From an uncultured Clostridium sp. (lineage in GTDB: Bacteria > Bacillota > Clostridia > TANB77 > CAG-508): 64,000 nt of DNA. The notes beneath the pieces were generated by a model. The model was not told the origin of the DNA. It saw only the letters and a program-made list of their open reading frames with translations, and made no database searches. The translations under genes were made by a program, and so were the position numbers. How positions within the stretch are numbered: the first letter of the stretch is position 1; each line of letters starts with the position of its first letter. The stretch covers positions 1-64,000 of the forward strand of contig USCB01000005.1 of assembly GCA_900553125.1 (NCBI GenBank), in the 5' to 3' direction. Below, piece by piece: positions 51,988-60,853 of the stretch.

Positions 51988-53511
51988 TTATATATTATAA
52001 TTTGACCATTTATTTCCATCCCATACTGTAGAAAAGTCTATTGTAACAATATTTTTTCCACTTACAATCCACTTAGAAAAACTTTTATCTAAATTATTTT
52101 CCACATAGTTATTTAGTTCATCTGCAAATTGTTGTGACTTTATATATTCTTCAGAATATTTAGCTAATTGATTTAAATATATCACGTTATCTTCAGTATA
52201 TTTACCGGCATACCTACTTCCAACTGCACTTTTAGTATCTGTATAACAATTTTTTATAATTACCTCTCCCGAAAAATTAAATCCAACTATACCAACATCA
52301 GAACATTTATCAGAAATAATATCTCCAATATTATAACAATTAAATATATAACCTGCTTTTCCAGAATTTTGAATATTCATAGCCAAAATTCCTCCAGCAT
52401 TTCTCGTATTTATTTTGTTTACTTCTCCCTCTGTTACCTGTATGGATCCTTCATTGTAACAATTTAAAATTTTGCCATCATTATGTAATATTGCACAAAT
52501 CCCCCCTGTATTAGAGGAAGATATTACAGTAGCTTGATTAACACTATTTAAAATAGTACCATAATTATTAGAACATATTCCTGCTATACCTACATAATCC
52601 TTATTAATTGTACTTATGATTTTTGTATTATTAACTACATTTCTTATCTCGCCATAATTATTCAATACAATTCCAGCACATTCGTTGGATGAATTAATAT
52701 TTCCATCAATTTTTATGTTTTTCACAGTTCCTTTATTTTCAATAAAAAAAGACGTTTTATTATCAGATTTCATATAAATATTTTTTATGCTAAATCCATT
52801 TCCATTAAAAGTTCCAGAAAATTTATTTAATGAATTTGAAGAAATAGCAAGAAATCCTGTACCTGTTGTCATTTCTGTTAATAATTCATTTCCATCATCA
52901 TCTATTTTATTTAAGTCTCCAAAAACAGTAGTAGCATAATTTTCATAAGAATATACTGAAAAAAAATTCAAATTATTATTTAAAATTATAGTTTTTCCAT
53001 CAAAATCATTTGTTTGTGTTTCTTTTGAAAAAGCAACCAAATCTTCTATGCATTCAATTCTATAAGCATTAGATAAACTTGAACCATCATACTGACCATT
53101 TTTCGAAATATCTCCTGCATATTGGTAGCTATTTTTAGTAGTTGGACCCGTTATTGTACCATCTTCTTCTATTGTATAATAATAATTTTTTTCATTTATT
53201 AGTACATCCAAACCATTTCCGCAATTTGTTACTGTGATTTTATTTTCACCTAATAATTTTTGTAAGTCATTTTCTATATCATTTTTTATTTTTTCATTGT
53301 TATTTGTCATATATTTTGTATATAAATTAGTATATGCAAGTTCAATTTTTTCTTTTTCACTTGATATTTCTGTTATTTCTTTTGCTTCCCTCGCTTTATT
53401 TAATATTCCGTTTTGTCCTGTTAACATCGAAATACTTGCACCTGCCAATATTAAAAGTAATATTATACTAACCACTAGTGCAATCAATGTTATTCCTTCA
53501 TTCCTTTCCAT
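51988..53511 (-). CDS. Prepilin-like protein with GLUG-type repeats
   Basis: 507 aa. The N-terminus is a type IV prepilin-like helix after a short basic leader: NEGITLIALVVSIILLLILA, with Glu five positions before the hydrophobic block. A coiled segment follows, then from about residue 230 a beta-helix of GLUG-like repeats (FNGNGFSIKNIYM, NNYGEIRNVVN, NNYGTILNSVNQ, NDGKILNCYN). Such proteins are secreted or surface displayed; no type IV pilus genes are visible nearby. GAAAGGATGG upstream. Probably a single-gene surface protein. Confidence 0.75.
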   Translation of the reverse strand: MERNEGITLIALVVSIILLLILAGASISMLTGQNGILNKAREAKEITEISSEKEKIELAYTNLYTKYMTNNNEKIKNDIENDLQKLLGENKITVTNCGNGLDVLINEKNYYYTIEEDGTITGPTTKNSYQYAGDISKNGQYDGSSLSNAYRIECIEDLVAFSKETQTNDFDGKTIILNNNLNFFSVYSYENYATTVFGDLNKIDDDGNELLTEMTTGTGFLAISSNSLNKFSGTFNGNGFSIKNIYMKSDNKTSFFIENKGTVKNIKIDGNINSSNECAGIVLNNYGEIRNVVNNTKIISTINKDYVGIAGICSNNYGTILNSVNQATVISSSNTGGICAILHNDGKILNCYNEGSIQVTEGEVNKINTRNAGGILAMNIQNSGKAGYIFNCYNIGDIISDKCSDVGIVGFNFSGEVIIKNCYTDTKSAVGSRYAGKYTEDNVIYLNQLAKYSEEYIKSQQFADELNNYVENNLDKSFSKWIVSGKNIVTIDFSTVWDGNKWSNYNI

Positions 53512-53671
53512 ATGTTTACCATCCTTTCATTTGTATATTAGACATATAATGTCGCCAAATTTATATTAGCAAACATGACATTATATGTCAATATCATTTA
53601 AATAAAAAGTGACATTTTATACCGTGTTTTTTGTTTTACCACTATGACATAATTGTCGTGGGTGATAAAAT

Positions 53672-53860
53672 ATGATTAAAGAATATAGAATTAAAAATAA
53701 TTATACTCAAGAACAACTTGCCGAAATAATTAATATAAGTCCTAGACAACTTCAAAGAATTGAGAAAAATGAAGATAAAACTAAAATTGAAACTATAAGA
53801 AAAATTATAAGGGTTTTGAATATTCCTGATGAGGAAATTTTGAAATATATAAAAAAATAA
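53672..53860 (+). CDS. Small XRE-family HTH regulator
   Basis: 62 aa consisting almost only of a Cro/C1-type helix-turn-helix (NNYTQEQLAEIINISPRQLQ, then a LNIPDEEILKYI end). Divergent from the prepilin-like gene, so it may regulate it. GTGGGTG is a weak ribosome binding site. Confidence 0.75.
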   Translation: MIKEYRIKNNYTQEQLAEIINISPRQLQRIEKNEDKTKIETIRKIIRVLNIPDEEILKYIKK

Positions 53861-53890
53861 AATAGTTAGAATGTTATTTTTCTAACTATT
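53861..53890 (+). terminator. Hairpin after the small XRE gene
   Basis: AATAGTTAGA/TCTAACTATT stem with a 10-base loop. The T run is short, so termination strength is uncertain. Confidence 0.5.
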
Positions 53891-53973
53891 AAATAAGTTT
53901 AAATTTGTGATTTCTTCTTCTGATGTTCCATAATATCCAACAACTCCATAGTCATTTAACTTTTTATTAATTA

Positions 53974-54627
53974 TCACTTAACGAGAAATACCTCATACAA
54001 CGGCACAGATTTAATATTATTAGCAAATCCAAAATTTTTAGTAGAAACTCTAATAGCATACTTAGGATTATATCTCTTCATATAAACACCTAAACTCTTA
54101 CTTCCAACATTATCATCGCCTTTAACTTCAACAGGAATTATACCATCATCATTATATAATATAAAATCAACTTCGGCTCGATTTCCTGATTCCCAATACA
54201 CCAAATTATTTGAATTCACAACCAACTGTGTTGCAACATAATTTTCAGCAATAATTTCTTTATATTGTAATAAATTTTTTACAGCCTCTGGCATTCCACC
54301 TACACATAAATATAATTTATATAAATTCAATGCTTTTTCATGTAATACAGAGTCCATTTGTATATTATTTATATAGCAATTTTCTTTTTCATTTATTAAA
54401 GCTATATTTCCATTAGCAATCAAAAATTCTTCAAAATCCATTGGATACATATTTAACATCTTTACTTTGCCAACCGGAAATGATGAATGCATTCTTTTTA
54501 GTTTAACACCTAGTAAACTCCCTGCACATATTATTTTAAATGGTTCTTTGGTTTCGTTAAAATATTTTAATGCACCTATTAATTCTTCACATTCTTGTAT
54601 TTCATCAAAAAAAATTTCACACTTCAA
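53974..54627 (-). pseudogene. Truncated AAA_14/DUF4143 ATPase
   Basis: 217 codons remain. It begins inside the ATPase (IFFDEIQECEELIGALKYF, the Walker B region) with no Walker A before it: only 36 bp separate it from the divergent spoVB-like gene. A PMDFEEFL block and the DUF4143 nuclease-like end (AEVDFILYNDDGIIPVEVKG) are present but appear to be joined with a deletion after NLLQYK. A 31-codon frame just downstream (53882-53977) looks like further coding debris. Non-functional remnant of a mobile or toxin-type gene. Unlike the neighbouring recoded genes it is truly truncated. Confidence 0.75.
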
Positions 54628-54662
54628 GTTCTTTTTTCTTTCCTATCTAATACTATTGAAAT

Positions 54663-55986
54663 ATGAAAAGATTTAAAATATTTATATTAAACTCACTACT
54701 AATGGTAGGAAGTTCTCTATTCTTACAAATAATAAGATTAGTTTTCAACATCTATGTCTCTAATCAAATAGAAAGAGAGGCACTTGGAGTATTCCAATTA
54801 ATTATGACCGCATATATGTTTGGTATTACACTTGCCGCTTCACGGTATAAACATAACATCAACCAGAATTATATCAGAAGAACTAGCTATTGGAAATAAT
54901 CAAGGTATAAAAAAATCCATAATAAAATGTATAATAATAAGCCTATCATTTGGTTTTATAGCATGTATAATATTTTGCCTAAATGCATCTTTTATTGCAA
55001 AAATCTGTTTCCATAATAAAGTTGGAAATTCGGTGGTATATCTAATTTCAATAGCACTTCCAATGATAGCAATATCAAGTTGCATATCAGGTTATTTTAC
55101 AGCGGTAAGAAGAGTTTATAAATCCGTACTTGCAAACTTTTTAGAATATGTTGCTAAAATTATTATAACCATTTTTTTACTAAAAAAATATATCCCAACT
55201 GGAAATATTGAAAATATATGTTTTGCTCTAATCTTAGGTGATGTTTTATCTGAGGTTTGTTCTTTTACATATAATATATTTGTTTTTATATTTGATTTAA
55301 ACTCAAAAATTGATAATACTTGCACAATAAAAAATAATCATTTTCTACATAGGATATTTAGAATTTTACTACCTGTTGCTTTTACCTCTTACATCCGTTC
55401 AGGTCTTTCAACCTTAAAGCAACTTATTATTCCATCTAGCCTAGAAAAAAATGGAATAAATTGTGAGGCAGCTCTTGCTGAGTATGGTACAATAACAGGT
55501 ATGGCAATGCCTATTGTGCTCTTTCCCGCAACATTTTTGACTGCCGTTTCTGGGCTTTTGATACCGGAGTTTTCTAGATACTATGTAAAAAAGGATTATT
55601 CAAAGATAAAAAAATATTCAGATAAGTTAATAGTAGGTTCATTTCTTTTTGCATCATTCTTGACTTGTATTTATATTATTTTAGGAAATAAATTAGGTGA
55701 AATTATTTATCATGATGCCCAAGTTGGTATTTATATAAAAATGTTTGCACCTCTTATTCCTTTTATGTATGTTGATATTGTCGTTGATAATATTTTGAAA
55801 GGATTAGATGCTCAAGTTAATGTTCTTTTTATTAATATTATTGATTTGCTAGTTAGTATTAGTTTTATTTTCTTTTTTGTTCCTGTTTTTGGAATTAATG
55901 GATTTATTGTATCTATTTTTGCTAGTGAGATTTTAAATTTTGGACTTAGTTTGAAGAAATTGTTGGATTTGGAGAAAAATTTCTGA
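54663..55986 (+). CDS. SpoVB-like flippase (MOP superfamily), with one +1 shift at CGG
   Basis: 440 aa when read through one +1 shift, with about 14 transmembrane segments. N-terminal FILNSLLMVGSSLFLQIIR and ERE.LGVFQLIMTAYMFGIT before the break, then INITSTRIISEELAIGNNQG after it, as in SpoVB/MurJ-type lipid II or polysaccharide flippases used in spore cortex formation. Break at 54843-54845: zero frame GCT TCA CGG TAT fails after 18 codons; skipping C gives TCA GGT ATA AAC. The TGA stop lies inside a 50-bp palindrome. No clear ribosome binding site is visible before ATG 54663. Confidence 0.85.
54843..54845 (+). other. CGG +1 shift site of the spoVB-like gene
   Basis: In-frame CGG after TCA (Ser); skipping C gives A-A-S-G-I-N, the expected conserved Gly in the second transmembrane region. 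Confidence 0.85.
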
Positions 55987-56030
55987 TTGGGGACGGTTCT
56001 TTTCGCGAAAAGAACCGTCCCCAATCAGAA
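55981..56030. repeat. Perfect 50-bp palindrome, copy 2
   Basis: Arms of 25 bp (TTCTGATTGGGGACGGTTCT continuing to TTTCG at the centre) are exact complements. It overlaps the last codons of the spoVB-like gene and ends 6 bp before the rlmN stop on the other strand. Also a likely terminator for both convergent genes. Confidence 0.9.
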
Positions 56031-56035
56031 AAAAA

Positions 56036-57055
56036 TCACAAATTCTTCCTCCTAAGTTGCCCACAAGCAGCATCAATATCAGACCCAAGTTCGCGCCTAA
56101 CAGTTGCGACAATACCGTGTTCATTTAAATAATCTCTAAACTTCAAAATATTCTCATTTGAACTCTTATCAAATTTACCATTCTCAATTTTATTAATAGG
56201 AATTAAATTAACATGACAAATCATCCCTTTAAGTAGCTTAACTAATTGTTTAGCATCATCTAAATTATCATTATTATCCTTGGCTAGTGCATACTCAAAA
56301 GAAATTCTTCTATTAGTTGTTTTTATATAATCTTTGCAAGCTTTCATTAATTCTTCAATATTATATCTATTGTTTATAGGCATCATTGAACTTCTTTTTT
56401 CATCAGTTGTTGCATGTAAAGATATAGATAGTGTACATTGAATATTTTCTTCTGCTAATTTATAAATCATAGGCACTAATCCGCTTGTTGATACACTAAT
56501 ATGTCTTGCTCCAATATTAATGCCTTTTGGATTGTTTATAATTCTAATAGCATTTACTACATTGTCATAATTATCTAGTGGCTCCCCTATTCCCATAAAT
56601 ACTACATTGGAAATTTTTATGTTTTCATCTCTTTCTACTGCTAATAATTCTTCTACGATTTCGCCTGATGTTAGACTTCTTATAAATGCTATTCCTGTTG
56701 AGGCACAAAATTTACACCCCATTTTACACCCTATTTGAGATGATACACATAAACTATATCCGTGATGGTATTTCATTAAAACTGTTTCTATTGCATTTCC
56801 GTCTAATACATCAAATAGATATTTTATTGTTCCATCTGATGCTACTTGCTTTCTTAAAATGTTGAAAATACATAATGTGTAATTGTGTTTTAGTTTTTCT
56901 CTTAGATTTAGTGATAAATTTGTCATCTCATCAAATGATATTACATTTTCTTTGTAAATCCAATTAAATATTTGCTCTGCCCTAAATGGTTTTTCTCCCA
57001 TATTAATTAGTTCTTGTTTTAATTCTTCTAAATTATAATCTTTTATATTTTTCAT
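56036..57055 (-). CDS. rlmN: 23S rRNA (adenine2503-C2)-methyltransferase RlmN
   Basis: 339 aa radical-SAM enzyme. CX3CX2C motif in QIGCKMGCKFCASTG (about residue 112), GEP motif in MGIGEPLDN, and C-terminal RRELGSDIDAACGQLR with the catalytic Cys. Methylates A2503 of 23S rRNA and A37 of some tRNAs, improving decoding accuracy. Start at ATG 57055 follows GGAGG. Convergent with the spoVB-like gene. Intact frame with no CGG codon. Confidence 0.96.
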   Translation of the reverse strand: MKNIKDYNLEELKQELINMGEKPFRAEQIFNWIYKENVISFDEMTNLSLNLREKLKHNYTLCIFNILRKQVASDGTIKYLFDVLDGNAIETVLMKYHHGYSLCVSSQIGCKMGCKFCASTGIAFIRSLTSGEIVEELLAVERDENIKISNVVFMGIGEPLDNYDNVVNAIRIINNPKGINIGARHISVSTSGLVPMIYKLAEENIQCTLSISLHATTDEKRSSMMPINNRYNIEELMKACKDYIKTTNRRISFEYALAKDNNDNLDDAKQLVKLLKGMICHVNLIPINKIENGKFDKSSNENILKFRDYLNEHGIVATVRRELGSDIDAACGQLRRKNL

Positions 57056-57170
57056 ATTCCCTCCAAAACTTTTCCTATTATATTACAAATACTTCTAAAA
57101 ATCAACTTGACATATATATTAAAAAAATATATATTTAAGTAAATTTTATTTAAAAAAGGAGGACATATTC

Positions 57171-58325
57171 ATGAAAAATATGTTGAAAAAAATTTCATTT
57201 ATTTTTATTTTACTAATTTTAAGTATTGTTTCTATATCTCTTGCAGACAATACTGTAAATTATGATAATGAGGTAGTACCTATAAGTATTGATGGTGATG
57301 TACCTGTAGATATTGGTCTTTCTCAAGATGAGGCATCTACTTCTCAAAAAAATTATTTTTATTTTGGTACAGATGATGTAAATCTTACTACACCAATTAC
57401 TGGAGATGTTTTTATAGCCACATCTGGAGCCGTTACTATTGATACAACTATTAATGGTAATGCTTTTATTTGTGCAACTTCTGTAACAATTTCTGAAAAT
57501 GCTGTAATTCAGTCTTCATTATTTAATGCATCTAACTCATTAACTATGGCAGGAACTATTGGCATTAATATTTATGATGTTTCAAGTGATTTTACATTAA
57601 ATGGAACAATAAAAAATGATTTGTTTTTAACTTCTAGCAAATCTAATATAAATGGTTCTGTTTATGGAGATGCTAATATTTCAGCTGAAAATATTTCAGT
57701 GTCTGATAGTGCATCAATTAAAAACAATTTTAATTATTCAGCAAAAGAAAAAATTAATTTATCTGAAAATGTAGTTGGTGGAACTGTAAATTATAATGCT
57801 ATTAGCACATCTAAAGAAGATACTTCAAGTGATGTGACTGATTTCATTGTATCTACTATTTCTTTTGTGATATTTGCTGTTGTAATATTTATTTTATGTA
57901 AATGGTTTAACTGTAGATTTATAAATTTTCACACAAACTTTTTCGAAAACTTACCTAAATGTCTATTATATGGATTTTTGGGATTGATTGTTACACCAAT
58001 AGTATGTGTTATTTTATTAATATTAAATTTAACTTTAAATTTATCTTTTATGCTACTTGCAATTTACATTTTAACATTGTTCATTGCATCTAGCATTGTT
58101 ATAATTGTTTTATCTAAACTAATTGCTGAAAAATTACAAAATAAATTTACTAAAACAAATAACACATTATTAACAATATTATCTATTATAGTTTTTAGTA
58201 TTGTGTATAAACTTTTACAATTAATACCTACTTTAGGAGCAATAACCACTTTTGCAATGATAATGGTAGGAATTGGTATTTTATTTAAAAATTTAATTCC
58301 TGCAAAAGAACCTAAAAATGTGTAA
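57171..58325 (+). CDS. Secreted bactofilin-like/polymer-forming membrane protein
   Basis: 384 aa. Signal peptide (ISFIFILLILSIVSISLADN), a beta-helical stretch of short repeats like GDVFIATSGAVTIDTTINGN and GSVYGDANISAENISVSDS (about residues 60-215), then four C-terminal transmembrane helices (about 225-375). The repeat region resembles polymer-forming (bactofilin) domains. Excellent AAAGGAGG site. Possibly co-transcribed with the PBP gene 21 bp downstream, so may relate to cell-wall work. Function inferred. Confidence 0.7.
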   Translation: MKNMLKKISFIFILLILSIVSISLADNTVNYDNEVVPISIDGDVPVDIGLSQDEASTSQKNYFYFGTDDVNLTTPITGDVFIATSGAVTIDTTINGNAFICATSVTISENAVIQSSLFNASNSLTMAGTIGINIYDVSSDFTLNGTIKNDLFLTSSKSNINGSVYGDANISAENISVSDSASIKNNFNYSAKEKINLSENVVGGTVNYNAISTSKEDTSSDVTDFIVSTISFVIFAVVIFILCKWFNCRFINFHTNFFENLPKCLLYGFLGLIVTPIVCVILLILNLTLNLSFMLLAIYILTLFIASSIVIIVLSKLIAEKLQNKFTKTNNTLLTILSIIVFSIVYKLLQLIPTLGAITTFAMIMVGIGILFKNLIPAKEPKNV

Positions 58326-58346
58326 TTTATTAGAAAGGTACTTTTA

Positions 58347-60758
58347 ATGAAACATAATAAAGAAAAAAAATTAAAGGAAAATAAGAAAAATAAAAAAGAA
58401 CCTAAAAGAAATAATCGTTTTAAAAAGTTTATAATTTTCGCTATTATATTGATTTTAATAGTAATTATTGGTTATCTTGTATTTAAAGCTTATACATTCA
58501 AAACACTTGCTAAAGAAATGTTTAATAATACAACTTCAGCCGTGTTTGATAATAATAAAAATGTAATTGCTGAAATTGGAACAGAACGAAACAGAGATAA
58601 TGTTAATCTTTCAGATATACCAGATAATTTAAAAAATGCCTATATTTCAATAGAGGACCAGCGTTTTTACAAACATCATGGTGTTGATATTAAAAGAACT
58701 GGAGCAGCCATTTTTTCTTATGTTATAAGACGTGGCTCTTCCTCTTTTGGTGGTAGCACTATAACTCAACAATTGGTCAAAAATTTGACTGGTGATGACT
58801 CTAATACTATTTCTCGAAAAGTTAAAGAGTGGTTTTATGCTTGTGTTTTGGATGGATGTTTTTCTAAAGATGATATTTTAGAGGCTTATTTAAATATTAT
58901 TTATACAGGACCTAATATTTATGGTGTAAAAGAAGCGGCTCATTATTATTTTAATCGTGATATAAAAGACTTAAGTTTAGCAGAATCGGCGTTTTTGGCA
59001 GGAATTAACAATTCACCTAATTCTTATAACCCTTTTTCTGATACTGATAAATCCGAAAAAATTAATAAAAGAACCAAAACAGTTTTAAATAAAATGTTAG
59101 AATTAGGCTATATTTCGAAAGATGAACATTCAGACGCTATATTAGAATTAGATAATGGATTAAAGTTTAGTAAAGGAACTATTTCTGGCAATTCAAATAT
59201 ATATTCATATCATACTGATGCACTTATAAATGAAATAGTATCTGATTTTGCTAATAAAAAACATATATCGCAAGATTTTGCAACAAACTATTTCTATCTG
59301 TCAGGAAGTTCTATTTATAGTACTCAAAATAGTAGTGTTCAAAAAGCCGTTGAAACTGAATGTAAAAATAAAAAATATGTTTTAAAATCCTCAAATGGTG
59401 AAGATACCGCCCAAACAGCCATGGTAATTATGGACCAATCAACAGGATATGTTGTAGCATGTACTGGTGGTCTAGGAGAAAAAACAAAATCAAGAGGATT
59501 TAATAGAGCTACACAAATGAAACGTCAAACAGGCTCAAGTATGAAACCAATCGCTGTCCTTGCTCCAGCAATTGATAAGAAAATAGTTACAAATGTAACA
59601 GTATTTGCAGATGAACCTACCACATTTACAGATTACAACGGAGAGGCTTATTCCCCTATTGATTATGATAATTATAAAGGCTCTATTACATTAAGGCAAG
59701 CTGTTGAATCTTCTCAAAATATACCTTTTGTAAAGCTTATGGAACAGCTTACACCTCAAGTTTCTGTAAAATACTTAAAGAAAATGGGAATCACCAGCTT
59801 AAATGACAAAGATGTAAACCTTGCCCTTTCTTTAGGCGGGCTAGACCAAGGCATTTCCCCTCTTGAATTTGCGGGTGCATATAGTTCTATTGCAAATGAT
59901 GGTGTTTATATTGAACCAACTTTTTATACTAAAATAGATTCACATTCAAATGAAACTATTATAGTATCAAAACAGAAAAAAAGACGTGTAATTTCTAAAG
60001 ATGCTGCATTCATTTTGAAACAATTATTAACAGAACCAGTTACAGGAAGTTCCGGAACAGCCACATATTGTTCAATCTCAGGAATGGATGTTGCAGCTAA
60101 AACTGGTACTACAAATGACAATTATGACAGATGGCTTTGTGGATTTACTCCTTATTATACAGCAGTATGTTGGTATGGGTTTGATATGAATGAAAGTATT
60201 AATTTTAATGGCAAAAATCCAGCAGGTCTAATTTGGTCCAATGTTATGAAAAACATTCATTCAGGTCTTCCAAATAAAAAGTTTGAAAAGACTGATGGAG
60301 TTATAACTTCAATAATTTGCAAAGACTCTGGAAAAACAGCTAACTCAAGTTGCCCTAATACTTTTACAGAATACTTTTTAAAAGGTACTATGCCTGATAT
60401 ATGTACTCAACATTCTGGAAATAGTTTGAATACTAATAAATCTAACATCAAAAATACAAACACTAATAATTCCAGAAACAATACTAATGAAAATAGTAAT
60501 TACAAAAAAGAAGAAACTAATTTAACATCTTCACCTACTCAGGCACAAAACACTACAAAAACTGAAGAAAATAATTTATCTAATGAAACCGTAAATAAAA
60601 ATACTACTTTTGAAAATAAAACACCTAATAATAATACCTCTATACCTTCAGATAGTGCTAAAAATAATACTATTAATAATACAAATACTAACACAAATAC
60701 CAATACCAATAGTTCTACTATCCAAAACAATGTCATTTCAAATGAAAATTTGAACTAA
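58347..60758 (+). CDS. Class A penicillin-binding protein (PBP1A-like)
   Basis: 803 aa. A basic cytoplasmic start and one transmembrane helix (about 28-50). The glycosyltransferase domain has IEDQRFYKHHG, FGGSTITQQLVKN and SLAESAFLAGINNSPNSYNP. The transpeptidase domain has SSMK (GSSMKPIAV), the SXN-type SSQN and KTGTT. A 120-residue Asn/Thr-rich tail ends the protein. Polymerises and crosslinks peptidoglycan outside the membrane. AAAGGTAC upstream of the ATG. Many Gly codons preceded by C occur out of frame (for example GCGGGT) without any break. Confidence 0.95.
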   Translation: MKHNKEKKLKENKKNKKEPKRNNRFKKFIIFAIILILIVIIGYLVFKAYTFKTLAKEMFNNTTSAVFDNNKNVIAEIGTERNRDNVNLSDIPDNLKNAYISIEDQRFYKHHGVDIKRTGAAIFSYVIRRGSSSFGGSTITQQLVKNLTGDDSNTISRKVKEWFYACVLDGCFSKDDILEAYLNIIYTGPNIYGVKEAAHYYFNRDIKDLSLAESAFLAGINNSPNSYNPFSDTDKSEKINKRTKTVLNKMLELGYISKDEHSDAILELDNGLKFSKGTISGNSNIYSYHTDALINEIVSDFANKKHISQDFATNYFYLSGSSIYSTQNSSVQKAVETECKNKKYVLKSSNGEDTAQTAMVIMDQSTGYVVACTGGLGEKTKSRGFNRATQMKRQTGSSMKPIAVLAPAIDKKIVTNVTVFADEPTTFTDYNGEAYSPIDYDNYKGSITLRQAVESSQNIPFVKLMEQLTPQVSVKYLKKMGITSLNDKDVNLALSLGGLDQGISPLEFAGAYSSIANDGVYIEPTFYTKIDSHSNETIIVSKQKKRRVISKDAAFILKQLLTEPVTGSSGTATYCSISGMDVAAKTGTTNDNYDRWLCGFTPYYTAVCWYGFDMNESINFNGKNPAGLIWSNVMKNIHSGLPNKKFEKTDGVITSIICKDSGKTANSSCPNTFTEYFLKGTMPDICTQHSGNSLNTNKSNIKNTNTNNSRNNTNENSNYKKEETNLTSSPTQAQNTTKTEENNLSNETVNKNTTFENKTPNNNTSIPSDSAKNNTINNTNTNTNTNTNSSTIQNNVISNENLN

Positions 60759-60804
60759 AAAAATAAACAATTCAAAGAATTTCTTTTGAATTGTTTATTT
60801 TTTT
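60757..60804 (+). terminator. Strong terminator after the PBP gene
   Basis: About 20-bp stem (AAAAAATAAACAATTCAAA with its complement) with a short loop and a T run on each strand. Confidence 0.85.
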
Positions 60805-60853
60805 CATAAAATCTAAAACAGATTCATAAAAATTACAATGGAGGTTTACTTTA

